Source: JABDJX01 sp039942715 | GTDB lineage: Bacteria > Pseudomonadota > Alphaproteobacteria > Rhodobacterales > Rhodobacteraceae | Length of the DNA stretch: 64,000 nt | Reading direction: 5' to 3' | Assembly (NCBI GenBank): GCA_039942715.1 | Contig: JBDVBY010000007.1 | Coordinates: 620,001 to 684,000, forward strand | In this document: in pieces, positions 26,530-34,610 of the stretch | How positions within the stretch are numbered: the stretch's first letter is position 1 | Layout of the letters: the number at the start of each line of letters is the position of its first letter | Made by a program: the position numbers and the translations under genes | The notes under the pieces: model-generated | What the model was told of the DNA's origin: nothing | Databases searched by the model: none | The model's input: the letters and a program-made list of their open reading frames with translations, nothing else

Positions 26530-27441
26530 ATGGATCGTCGCATCAAGTTCCGCCATTTGGATGCCTTTAGCGCGATCGCACGGACGCGCAGTTTTAAGAT
26601 TGCAGCTGAGCAGTTAAACCTCACTCAACCTGCAATCTCTAAAACACTCAAAGAGTTAGAAGACATTCTTGGTGTCGTTGTGATGGAGCGAAGCCGTTCC
26701 GGCGTTGCGCTCACCCCGCAAGGTGAAATCTTTCTGCAATTCGCCGAACAAAGCACCGCGGCCTTGCGCCACGGACTCCGCAGCATTCAGGCCACCGACA
26801 GCGTGGGCGGGCGGCTGAGACTGGGCGCTTTACCGAGTGTAGCGTCCTCACTTTTGCCGGATGCCGTGCTACAGTTCACCGCACACAGCCCAGACACAGT
26901 GGTTGAAATCCACGAAGGTCCGCACCTTGATTTGACTGCGCGGTTGCGCAGCGGAAGTCTCGATCTTGTGGTCGGGCGATTGGGGCGGCCTGACACAATG
27001 GTGGGGCTTAACTTTCAACAGCTCTACGCAGAAAATGTGGTAATCGTCGCCAATCCGCACAGTCCTGCGCGCAGTGTCACCGACCCCGCGCAGCTGACAG
27101 ATTTCCGGGTGCTCTATCCGCCGAAGGATTCCGCGATCCGCCCGCTTGTCGCGCGGCTGTTGATTGCACGTGGTGTGCCGCTCTTTAACAACCGGATTGA
27201 AACTGCTTCTCCCACCTTTGGCCGTACTGTGACCTTGGCTGATCCCGGTACCGTCTGGGTGATCAGTCAAGGTGTTGTCGCAGATGATATCGCCACAGGG
27301 CGGCTATGTGCGCTGGATATTGATATGACCGCGACCCAGGGTGCCGTGGGCATCATGAGCCGCGCAGAAGAGATTCCATCCGTCGCGACACGCACGTTTG
27401 TGAAACTCCTCAGCAACCTGGAGGCGGTTAACGACGACTAA
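26530..27441 (+). CDS. pcaQ: LysR-family activator of protocatechuate genes (PcaQ type)
   Basis: The 303-residue protein begins MDRRIKFRHLDAF, a PcaQ-like start, followed by the LysR helix-turn-helix (FKIAAEQLNLTQPAISKTLKELE, about residues 20-42) and a LysR effector domain. ATG 26530 was chosen because AGGGA lies 6 bases upstream; in-frame alternatives at 26524 and a TTG at 26497 are less well placed. In related bacteria PcaQ responds to 3-carboxymuconate and drives pcaDCHGB. It is divergent from the pca genes here. Despite the loss of pcaD it looks intact. Confidence 0.88.
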   Translation: MDRRIKFRHLDAFSAIARTRSFKIAAEQLNLTQPAISKTLKELEDILGVVVMERSRSGVALTPQGEIFLQFAEQSTAALRHGLRSIQATDSVGGRLRLGALPSVASSLLPDAVLQFTAHSPDTVVEIHEGPHLDLTARLRSGSLDLVVGRLGRPDTMVGLNFQQLYAENVVIVANPHSPARSVTDPAQLTDFRVLYPPKDSAIRPLVARLLIARGVPLFNNRIETASPTFGRTVTLADPGTVWVISQGVVADDIATGRLCALDIDMTATQGAVGIMSRAEEIPSVATRTFVKLLSNLEAVNDD

Positions 27442-27445
27442 AAGT

Positions 27446-28210
27446 TTAGTCTTCAAGCCCCGCGAGGTCCTGCGCCGGTAGCTGGGTCAAAAGCCGTGCG
27501 ACATGGTCACGGCAGGCTGGTCCGGCCCAATGATCGGGGAACACAAAATCTGGCAGGGCAGGAGTGCGCAGAACGATCCGCCGCCACCCATGCACGATTA
27601 AAATACGCAGGGCTGCGATCTCAAGGTTGGACAAGTGGTCGGCCCGATGATTCATCGCGTCTAGCTAGCGCAACAATGCCGTCGTTTGGTCTTGCGTCGC
27701 GCGTCTAATGGTCTTTTCCCGCATCCAATGCGGCAGATCATCTGGACGTAATCGCGCGCAAAATGCATCGGCATAGGCGGAAGGGTCGGTGGTGATCACG
27801 ATGTTTGAGGTGATCCAAGCCTCGGACTGCCGAGCGGTCATATCCGCTGTTGGCGTGTTACAAATCGCCAAAACCGCGGGCGTCTGCACATCCGTCAAGC
27901 CATAAATCCGCGGCGTGGCTTGCGCACTTTGCGCTCGTCCCCATTGCGTCAGTTGGTGCGAGCTTTTGCGCCCATCGCGTTCGCTTTCGATCCAGCCGTC
28001 TTTGCGCAAACGGTGTAAGGCGACGCGCATCGCCTCTGGCTTGATCCCCATTAAGGCGGTCAGGCGTCCCAACAGCGTCCCGCTGATCTTGGCGCCTTCG
28101 TCTTGTGCCAATTCACCAAAAACCGTCACCAGCAACGACCAGACGCGGGGGGCTGATCTGCGGTCAAGCGGCCTGCAAGCTGTTGGAACGTCGTGGATTT
28201 CATAGACCAT
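27446..28210 (-). pseudogene. paaX: paaX regulator interrupted by an in-frame amber codon
   Basis: The frame from ATG 28210 gives a PaaX-type winged-helix regulator of phenylacetate genes, with GIKPEAMRVALHRLRKDGWI at about residues 55-74. A TAG at 27667-27665 stops it after 181 codons. Without any frame change, the following codons read LDAMNHRADHLSNLEIAALR and then HGWRRIVLRTPALPDFVFP, the normal PaaX C-terminus, to a stop at 27446. The full frame of 254 codons fits the family length, so one base change or a small insertion of CTAG disrupts an otherwise complete gene. A sequencing error or recent mutation are both possible. Confidence 0.85.
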
Positions 28211-28244
28211 TCATAGTCTGCGCGGCACGACTTTCCAAGCGCGG

Positions 28245-28660
28245 TCAAGCCACGTAGGCGTTCATCGTCAACAGGTCGTATTCCGCAACAAGTTCATCGT
28301 CTTGATTGGTCAGTGTGACGTGCCAGCGGACCTCGCCATATTCATCGTTGCGGGGGGTTTTATGCTTGACGGTCAACCGTACCTTGATGCTGTCACCTGC
28401 GACAACCGGCTTCATAAAACGCAGATTATCAAGGCCGGTGTTGGCCAGAACTGGCCCTTCGGCTGGGTCTACGAACATGCCAGCAGCGAAGCTAAGCAAG
28501 AGATAGCCATGGGCGACACGATCCGGGAAGAACGGGTTTCGCTTGGCCGCGTCCGCATCCATGTGAGCATAAAATGTATCGCCACTGAATTCCGCGAAGT
28601 GTTCGATATCGGCCATCGTGATTTCGTGCAATAGCAGCAAGGCGAGGACGACACTCACGT
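28245..28660 (-). pseudogene. 3' fragment of paaZ (MaoC-like hydratase domain)
   Basis: From about 28655 the codons read LLLLHEITMADIEHFAEFSGD, then FFPDRVAHGYLLLSFAAG, PVLANTGLDNLRFMKPVVAGD and a normal end at 28245. This matches the C-terminal R-specific enoyl-CoA hydratase domain of the bifunctional phenylacetate enzyme PaaZ. The aldehyde dehydrogenase half, about 520 residues, is missing; the sequence beyond 28664 is the tail of the multicopper oxidase. The only good internal ATG (28616) has no ribosome site. A free-standing MaoC protein cannot be excluded, since the catalytic Asp and His region (FSGDTFYAHMD) is intact. Confidence 0.65.
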
Positions 28661-28663
28661 GTC

Positions 28664-29965
28664 TTACAAAACCTCGACCCAAGTTTTCATGCCGGACGCT
28701 TGATGCCCCAACATGTGGCAATGCAATAGCCACTTGCCGGGGTTGTCAAAGACAACTGCAATTTTTCGAGAAGCCCCTCGTTCAATCAGTGACGTGTCTC
28801 GTAAATCACCCAGTGAACCATCTCTGTTTAGCTCATAGAAATGGTGTCCATGCAGATGGATGCCGTGCGCAAAGCTGGTGTCATTGATTAATTCAAATTC
28901 AACAGTTTCACCGCGTTTGATGCTGGCAAGAGGTGCTTCTTTCATTCCCGACACGCCATTAAAAGCCCAGATGTCATCACCTTGGTGGCGACCGCCCATA
29001 GCACCGCCTTCCATTCTCAAGCTCAAGGACTGGTCGGGCTTGGCTTTTGGTTTCAGCACGTCCGGTGCTGCCAAGGCGGCAATAGGCTCAGCTGTCGGTA
29101 CTTTATCTTCGCCTTCAATTCTCAATTTTCCCATTTCGTAAATGTCATCACGCAAAACAAAAAGGAAATCGACCGCGCTTGTCACATCACCAATCAAATC
29201 GATACGCTGTGCAGGCGCAATTTGGAAATCTTCCAGCGGGCGTGGCGCTGTCAAAGGCATACCGTCAAGTGCCACAACTTTCGCATCCAAACCCTCTATC
29301 CGAATGGGAAAAACACGCGCTGTGGCTGTGTTGATCAAGCGTAATCTTATGCGCTCGCCCAATCGCACGGTTTCTCGCGACGGTAGGATTTTTGCATAAT
29401 TTCCCATTCGTCCAGCATGCGCAAAATCGTGCATGTTGCCAAAGCCGCCATCTAAGGCACCGGTCTCTTCAATGCGCCAATCATCGAGCATTACTGTGAT
29501 GTCATGATCAACTTTGGGCGGGTTGGTTTCCTCGATGATCAATGGGCCATAAAGCCCTTTGGCGACCTGCTCCCAAGACCGATTGTGAGAGTGATACCAG
29601 AACGTTCCGGCGTCTTTCGCAGTAAATCGGTAGTCGAAGCTTTCACCCGGAGCGATCAAAGGTTGGGTCATGCCAGGTACGCCATCCATGGCGTTTTCCA
29701 AGCGTATGCCATGCCAATGAACAGACGACCCTTGATCGGTTTGATTTTCGAACCTGAGCGACAACACTTCTCCTTGGCGCACACGCAGTTCGGGCCCCGG
29801 TGTGGTGCCGTTAAAGCCAAGCATGTCTGTCGCGCCATCCCCTTCAGGCAATATTTGCGCTTTGACGTGTTCGGCGCGCAGCACTTTGGGGCTGGCAAAG
29901 GCGCTGCTTGGCAGAGATAGCGCGGCGGCGGTTCCAAGAAGGAATGTGCGACGATGTAACTTCAT
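28664..29965 (-). CDS. Tat-exported multicopper oxidase
   Basis: The 433-residue periplasmic oxidase starts with a twin-arginine signal (HRRTFLLGTAAALSL, cleavage near ASSAFA). Three cupredoxin domains are suggested by the copper motifs in order: HWHGIRL (about 83), WYHSHNRSWEQ (about 122), HGIHLHGHHFYEL (about 366) and HCHMLGHQASGM (about 414). Met follows the T1 His-Cys-His set, which suggests a medium-to-high potential site. It lacks the Met-rich insert of CueO. The substrate, copper(I), manganese or phenols, cannot be told. The gene's 3' end abuts the paaZ stub, so a deletion may have brought it next to the aromatic cluster. Confidence 0.93.
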   Translation of the reverse strand: MKLHRRTFLLGTAAALSLPSSAFASPKVLRAEHVKAQILPEGDGATDMLGFNGTTPGPELRVRQGEVLSLRFENQTDQGSSVHWHGIRLENAMDGVPGMTQPLIAPGESFDYRFTAKDAGTFWYHSHNRSWEQVAKGLYGPLIIEETNPPKVDHDITVMLDDWRIEETGALDGGFGNMHDFAHAGRMGNYAKILPSRETVRLGERIRLRLINTATARVFPIRIEGLDAKVVALDGMPLTAPRPLEDFQIAPAQRIDLIGDVTSAVDFLFVLRDDIYEMGKLRIEGEDKVPTAEPIAALAAPDVLKPKAKPDQSLSLRMEGGAMGGRHQGDDIWAFNGVSGMKEAPLASIKRGETVEFELINDTSFAHGIHLHGHHFYELNRDGSLGDLRDTSLIERGASRKIAVVFDNPGKWLLHCHMLGHQASGMKTWVEVL

Positions 29966-30001
29966 GGCCTTAGTCTATTCCCGATACGCTTTAAGGCAAG
30001 C

Positions 30002-30023
30002 TGACACCTGGTCCCAGGTGTCA
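30002..30023. promoter_or_regulatory. 22-base near-perfect palindrome upstream of the multicopper oxidase
   Basis: Two perfect 10-base arms, TGACACCTGG and CCAGGTGTCA, are separated by TC. The palindrome lies 37 bases before the oxidase ATG, and 86 bases after the end of the aldo/keto reductase gene. No T-run follows on either strand, so an operator is more likely than a terminator. A MerR/CueR-like copper response would fit the oxidase, but the sequence does not match a known consensus well. Confidence 0.6.
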
Positions 30024-30108
30024 TCGAAGTTCGTCCAAATCTCAGCCTTTGCTTCAGATTTAGCGGCATCTTCCTTTATGCGGACACTGTGGGTGCAGAC
30101 CTAGGCCT

Positions 30109-31071
30109 TCACCCCAACTTATAGTCTCGCATCGCCTCTGGGTCTTCTGTGGAATAGCTTAGCTCGGCCAGCTCTGCCCAAGCCGCTTCAGGCACATCCG
30201 TGGTTGCCCATTCCAGCGTTTGGGCAACGCGCTCGGGGCGCGAGACACCGCAGATGGTCGAGGTGATACGCGGGTCGCGCATGGAAAATTGCAGCGCAAG
30301 TGCGCCGGTGCCGACGTTGTATTTGGCTGCAATTTCTTCGATCCGCCGCACAGGTTCCAGTGCTGCGTCATCTACTTCGGTGTAAGAAATGGATTTGACC
30401 TGATCGCTGCCTTTGGCCAGCACGCCGCCGGCGTAAGGGGCTGCGTTCATGATCGCGATGCCGCGGCCATGGGCATAATCGAACATCTCTTGCGCGTTAC
30501 GATTGAGCAGGGTCATGCGATTGTGGCTGATCATCGTGTCAAACGGCCAGTCTTTGAGCAGCTCGAATTGCAGCACGGTTTTGCCCATTGCCAAGCCAAC
30601 AGCGTCGCACAGACCTTCTTCTTTCAGCTTGAATACGGTGTCCATACCACCGCCTTCGCGGGTGACCTCGGTCAGATCAGCGGCATATTCCGGGTCGTGC
30701 AGGTAAAGGATGCCGACGCGGTCGACGCCCATGCGGGTTAGGCTTTCTTCAAAGGAGCGGCGCACTTGGTCGGCGTCAAACTTGTCGGTGCCTTGGGCGC
30801 GGTCGACCTTGGTGGAAATGACCGTGTCGCCCAAATCACCGCCACGCGCGGCAAACGCTGTGCCCATGCGTTCTTCGGAGCGTCCAAAGCCATAGTTGTT
30901 CGAGGTGTCGATCACATTGGCGGGGCCGTCCAAAATCGCATTCAGCGTGGCGCGCGCACGGTCTTCATCAACGCCGTATCCGTAGGTGTCAGGCATCGAA
31001 CCAATCGCCGATGTGCCAAAGGTGATCGGTGTGACCTGCACGCCTGTGGTGCCGATTTCGCGCTTTTGCAT
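30109..31071 (-). CDS. aldo/keto reductase (aldose/fucose dehydrogenase-like)
   Basis: The 320-residue TIM-barrel oxidoreductase has the catalytic set in NVIDTSNNYGFGRSEERMG (Asp and Tyr, about 52-70), TKVDR (Lys, about 87) and LYLHDPEYA (His, about 122). The form YLHDPE and the C-terminal ICGVSRPERVAQTLEW resemble D-threo-aldose/L-fucose dehydrogenases (pyridoxal 4-dehydrogenase group). The natural sugar is not predictable. It lies alone on the minus strand, divergent from the rhodanese gene. Confidence 0.9.
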   Translation of the reverse strand: MQKREIGTTGVQVTPITFGTSAIGSMPDTYGYGVDEDRARATLNAILDGPANVIDTSNNYGFGRSEERMGTAFAARGGDLGDTVISTKVDRAQGTDKFDADQVRRSFEESLTRMGVDRVGILYLHDPEYAADLTEVTREGGGMDTVFKLKEEGLCDAVGLAMGKTVLQFELLKDWPFDTMISHNRMTLLNRNAQEMFDYAHGRGIAIMNAAPYAGGVLAKGSDQVKSISYTEVDDAALEPVRRIEEIAAKYNVGTGALALQFSMRDPRITSTICGVSRPERVAQTLEWATTDVPEAAWAELAELSYSTEDPEAMRDYKLG

Positions 31072-31244
31072 CTGTGTGCTCCCTTAAGTGTTGGCTCTAT
31101 CTGTGCTGTGGGAGGACGGGAGGTCAACGATCCCCTGCAAGTTTTGTCTCATTCCTCTCACGTAGGGCGCTACAATTGCATCTTGCGATGCGATGTTCTG
31201 GCGCGCAAAAAGGCGTGTAGAAGGACACGGGAGGACCAAATGCT

Positions 31245-31640
31245 ATGGCTTTGAAGACATCAGCGTCTGAAATGGTGGCGCAGGCGCGTGACCGTATCAA
31301 AGAGGTGGAAACGCCTGATCTTATTGCGTTGGTGGATGATCCAGACGTGGTAATTGTGGATATTCGTGATCCGCGAGAGCGCGAGCGCACGGGGTTTATT
31401 CCCGGAGCGGTGCATGCGCCGCGCGGAATGGTCGAGTTTTGGGTTGATCCGGATAGTCCGTATTACAAGGATGTCTTTGGGCAAGAAGGCAAGTCTTACG
31501 TGTTTCATTGCGCCTCTGGCTGGCGCTCAGCTTTGACCGTGGCGACTCTACAGGACATGGGGTTTGAGGCGAGCCATTTGCGCGAAGGGTTTTCGACCTG
31601 GGAAGCGCAAGGTGGCCCAGTGGAGCGTAAGGACGCTTAA
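31245..31640 (+). CDS. rhodanese-like domain protein
   Basis: The 131-residue single-domain protein has VIVDIRDPRERERTGFIPGA (about 36-55) and the active-site loop HCASGWRSALT (about 86-96), where Cys would carry the sulfane sulfur. GFEASHLREGFSTWEAQGGP closes the domain. The loop CASGWRS is longer-lived in single-domain rhodaneses of Rhodobacterales. Its stop overlaps the convergent isomerase gene's stop by four bases. The sulfur partner is unknown. Confidence 0.92.
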   Translation: MALKTSASEMVAQARDRIKEVETPDLIALVDDPDVVIVDIRDPRERERTGFIPGAVHAPRGMVEFWVDPDSPYYKDVFGQEGKSYVFHCASGWRSALTVATLQDMGFEASHLREGFSTWEAQGGPVERKDA

Positions 31641-32443
31641 AGCCCGAGAGTATCGCGGGCATAGGCGACGGATTGGGCGAGCCAGATGTGTTCGACGCGC
31701 CGCGCCTGTTCGATGTCGTCGCCTTTGGGCAGCCAGTGCTCGATAATCACGTTGATCTCGCGGTCCTTTGGCAAAGCGTCCAAGACAGCGGGGCAATCGG
31801 TGCGCCCTTGGCCTAAAGGCGTGCCGTAAATCGCGAAGCCGACGCCATATGGGTCGGGCACGATGTCGTAGTCTTTGAGGTGCAGGTTGATCGCAAATGG
31901 GGCCAATGTGGCGACGGTTTCCGTCGGCCACTCGCCCGCGCAGATTGAATTGGCCACATCCAGACAAACGCCGACGTCTGGCTCATCAATCTCTCGCATA
32001 AGCTGGGCAAGGCGCGGGGCAGGGTAGTTGAAGTGGTTTTCTACCGCGATGCGCAGGCCAACGTCGCGCGCTTGGGGCAGCAGGTCGCGGAAAGCCTTTG
32101 CCAGTTCAGGCACGGGAATTTTGGCATCAGGACCGTCGAGCGCGACGCGCAGGATCTTGGCATCCATGATGCGCGCATAGTCGATGTAGCGCAGCATTTC
32201 TTCGGATTTGAAGTTCTGTGTACCGAGTTCGATGACTAAACCCAGACCGCGGGCCTTGGCGGCGAGGTCTTGCACGCCCTCCGCGTTCAAAAGCTCCATT
32301 GGGATATTGTCGGCGAACTGCACAAGGCCCAAGCCGTGCTCTGTGGCAACGTCGAGCATTTGCGCGTGTGTCATTGGCACCTTTGGCACCAGTCCTTTGT
32401 GACCAACTGACCAACGAAAACTATAAGACCCAAGCCCCAGCAT
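31637..32443 (-). CDS. sugar-phosphate isomerase/epimerase-like TIM barrel
   Basis: The 268-residue protein fits the xylose-isomerase-like TIM barrel fold (AP endonuclease 2 group). Likely metal-ligand regions are VIELGTQ, RIAVENHFNYPAP (Glu), VGVCLDVANS (Asp) and INVIIEHWLP (Glu). The ATG directly follows the stop of the second isomerase gene (TAGATG), so the two are an operon. Substrates are unknown; such pairs often act in inositol or rare-sugar breakdown. Confidence 0.82.
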   Translation of the reverse strand: MLGLGSYSFRWSVGHKGLVPKVPMTHAQMLDVATEHGLGLVQFADNIPMELLNAEGVQDLAAKARGLGLVIELGTQNFKSEEMLRYIDYARIMDAKILRVALDGPDAKIPVPELAKAFRDLLPQARDVGLRIAVENHFNYPAPRLAQLMREIDEPDVGVCLDVANSICAGEWPTETVATLAPFAINLHLKDYDIVPDPYGVGFAIYGTPLGQGRTDCPAVLDALPKDREINVIIEHWLPKGDDIEQARRVEHIWLAQSVAYARDTLGL

Positions 32444-33403
32444 CTAAAGCAGCGCCTTTACCAGATCGCGCATGTCCTGCTCGGGGCGTCCATTGGCAAT
32501 GATGGCTTCCAGCTTTTCTACACCAATCTTGTCGAGCAACTTGTCGAGGTCTTCCATCATCTCGAAGGTAGCCGCAATCGCTTCGACATTGTCGCCAACG
32601 CGGTTGAACACATCGTAGGCGACCCAGCCATCATAGCCGATACGGCGCATGTAATGCAGCGTTTCCAGCGTTTGCCACAGGTGCACAGAGGCAGGCAACA
32701 TGTCCCAATCTGCTTGGCGGTCGTTGTCGTTAAAGTGGACGTAGAACAACCGCCCGGCATCGTGGGCCATCGCCATTTCAGCAGCAGGGCATTCACCAGC
32801 CATCAACGCGTGCCCGACGTCCATTGTCACGCCAACGTTGGCAGCACCTACCCGGTCGCAGAAATGTAGTGTCTTGCCCATCGAGGGCAGGATCACATGG
32901 TTGCGGGTTTCAAATGCTTTGTATTCGATGCTGAGGTTGATGTCGGGGTTGTGCGCGGCGGCCTCGGCAATGCACTCAATCGCCCAAGCCCACTGCTTTT
33001 GGTGGTCCACCTGAAATGCATAGTCCCAGCCGTCGATCAGCGGGCAGACACTGACCATCTTGGCGTTGAATGTCACCGCGTGATCCATCGCCGCTTTGAT
33101 GTAAGCAACGGTTTGAGCGCGTACGCCAGCGTCGCGGTTGGTAAATGAACCATGCTTGAACATCGCTTCGCTTTTGATGTTCACGTTGACAGCAGAAACG
33201 GCGAGGCCGCTTTCCTGCACGGTTTTGATCTTTTCCCCATCGTGTCCAAGGTCTTGCGGATAGACCGGTTCGATCCCGTCAGTGCGCGGAATGGTTTTGG
33301 CGGCCTCAAGGCGTTCTTCAAAGCTGCGCGCGGGCATGAACTGATGAAAGCGGTCGTGGTAGCCGCCGATTGTGCCCATCAGAATTGAGTTTTTGTACAC
33401 CAT
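32444..33403 (-). CDS. sugar-phosphate isomerase/epimerase-like TIM barrel
   Basis: The 319-residue TIM-barrel protein has metal-site regions INLSIEYKAFE (Glu), NVGVTMDVGHALMAGE (Asp and His) and LFYVHFNDNDRQADWD (His and Asp). The last motif, H-x-N-D-N, is typical of rhamnose isomerase/tagatose epimerase-like proteins. It is the first gene of a two-gene minus-strand operon with the isomerase at 31637. The exact sugar is not predictable from sequence. Confidence 0.85.
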   Translation of the reverse strand: MVYKNSILMGTIGGYHDRFHQFMPARSFEERLEAAKTIPRTDGIEPVYPQDLGHDGEKIKTVQESGLAVSAVNVNIKSEAMFKHGSFTNRDAGVRAQTVAYIKAAMDHAVTFNAKMVSVCPLIDGWDYAFQVDHQKQWAWAIECIAEAAAHNPDINLSIEYKAFETRNHVILPSMGKTLHFCDRVGAANVGVTMDVGHALMAGECPAAEMAMAHDAGRLFYVHFNDNDRQADWDMLPASVHLWQTLETLHYMRRIGYDGWVAYDVFNRVGDNVEAIAATFEMMEDLDKLLDKIGVEKLEAIIANGRPEQDMRDLVKALL

Positions 33404-33475
33404 GCTGCCCTCCTAAACGCATTGTATGCGTCAGAGTATGCGCAAGGGCGCGGCTGTCCATAGGGAAGTTATGGC

Positions 33476-34480
33476 TTAAGCGGCGATGGCACTCGCCTGC
33501 AGGGCGGCGGCCTCTTGCAAGAGCTCTGGGCCAGCGCCGGGCTTGTGCGCGCCTTCCGAAAGTGTACGCCGCCAGATGCGCGCGCCAGGGCGACCATTGA
33601 ACAGCCCGAGCATGTGGCGCGTGATGGCGTTTAGGCGTGTGCCGTCGCTGGTTTGGGTTTGTACATATGGCAGCATGGCCTCGACCACTTGGGCAGGATG
33701 CTCAAAGGGGTCTTTGGCGTCAAAGATACGGCTGTCTGCGCTCCCCAGAATGTCCCATGGAGTTTGATAGGCCGCGCGCCCGATCATCACGCTATCCAAC
33801 CCATTGTCTAGATGAGTAAGGGCCGCACCAAGCGAGGGGATGCCACCGTTGATTGCAATGCTCATGTCTGGGAACGCAGATTTCATCTGCTGCACTAGGG
33901 CGTAGTCAAGCGGGGGAACATCGCGGTTTTCTTTGGGGGACAGTCCGCTGAGCCAAGCTTTGCGCGCGTGGATAGCGACGTGGCGCACGCCTGCGTTTGC
34001 CATGTGAGTGAGAAAGTCGGGCAGCACCTTAGCGGGGTCTTGATCATCTACTCCAATGCGACATTTGACGGTGACTGGCACGGAGACGCGGGCCTGCATG
34101 GCCGCCACACAGTCGGCCACAAGCGCAGGCCGCTTCATCAGAATCGCACCAAAAGTGCCTGACTGCACGCGGTCGGACGGACAACCGACGTTGAGATTGA
34201 TCTCGTCGTACCCTTCTGCGGCACCCATGTGAGCGGCTTCAGCGAGTTCTTTTGGATCCGAGCCGCCAAGCTGTAGCGCAACAGGATGTTCGGCTTGATC
34301 AAAACGCAACAAATGCATCGCGCGCCCGCGAACCAAGGCAGGCGAAGTCACCATCTCGGTATAAAGTAACGTGTGGCGCGACATCAGACGATGGAAATAT
34401 CGGCAATGACGATCCGTCCAATCCATCATCGGGGCGACGGACAGGCGGGCAAAATTGGGTTTAGCAGTGCTTTCAACCAT
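33476..34480 (-). CDS. dusA: tRNA-dihydrouridine synthase A
   Basis: The 334-residue flavoenzyme reduces uridines in the tRNA D-loop. It begins near FARLSVAPMMDWTDRHCRYF (FMN-site start of the DusA group), has the active-site Cys in NLNVGCPSDRVQSG (about 100), KCRIGVDDQ and VAIHARKAWLSGLSPKENR (DusA-specific), and the FMN phosphate site GGIPSLG and MIGRAAYQTPW. The start at 34480 was preferred to one at 34549, because AGAGGA lies 6 bases before it and the family domain begins just after. Confidence 0.95.
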   Translation of the reverse strand: MVESTAKPNFARLSVAPMMDWTDRHCRYFHRLMSRHTLLYTEMVTSPALVRGRAMHLLRFDQAEHPVALQLGGSDPKELAEAAHMGAAEGYDEINLNVGCPSDRVQSGTFGAILMKRPALVADCVAAMQARVSVPVTVKCRIGVDDQDPAKVLPDFLTHMANAGVRHVAIHARKAWLSGLSPKENRDVPPLDYALVQQMKSAFPDMSIAINGGIPSLGAALTHLDNGLDSVMIGRAAYQTPWDILGSADSRIFDAKDPFEHPAQVVEAMLPYVQTQTSDGTRLNAITRHMLGLFNGRPGARIWRRTLSEGAHKPGAGPELLQEAAALQASAIAA

Positions 34481-34610
34481 GCGCGTTCCTCTAGCGCAGA
34501 AATTGCGCGCTGTCACATTGTTCAAAGCGTCAGGCGCGGCGGGGACCAAACGCTGAGTAGCAATACATTGTCTTAACCCTTTCGCTCTAGGGTCGTCGCA
34601 GCTTTAGGTT

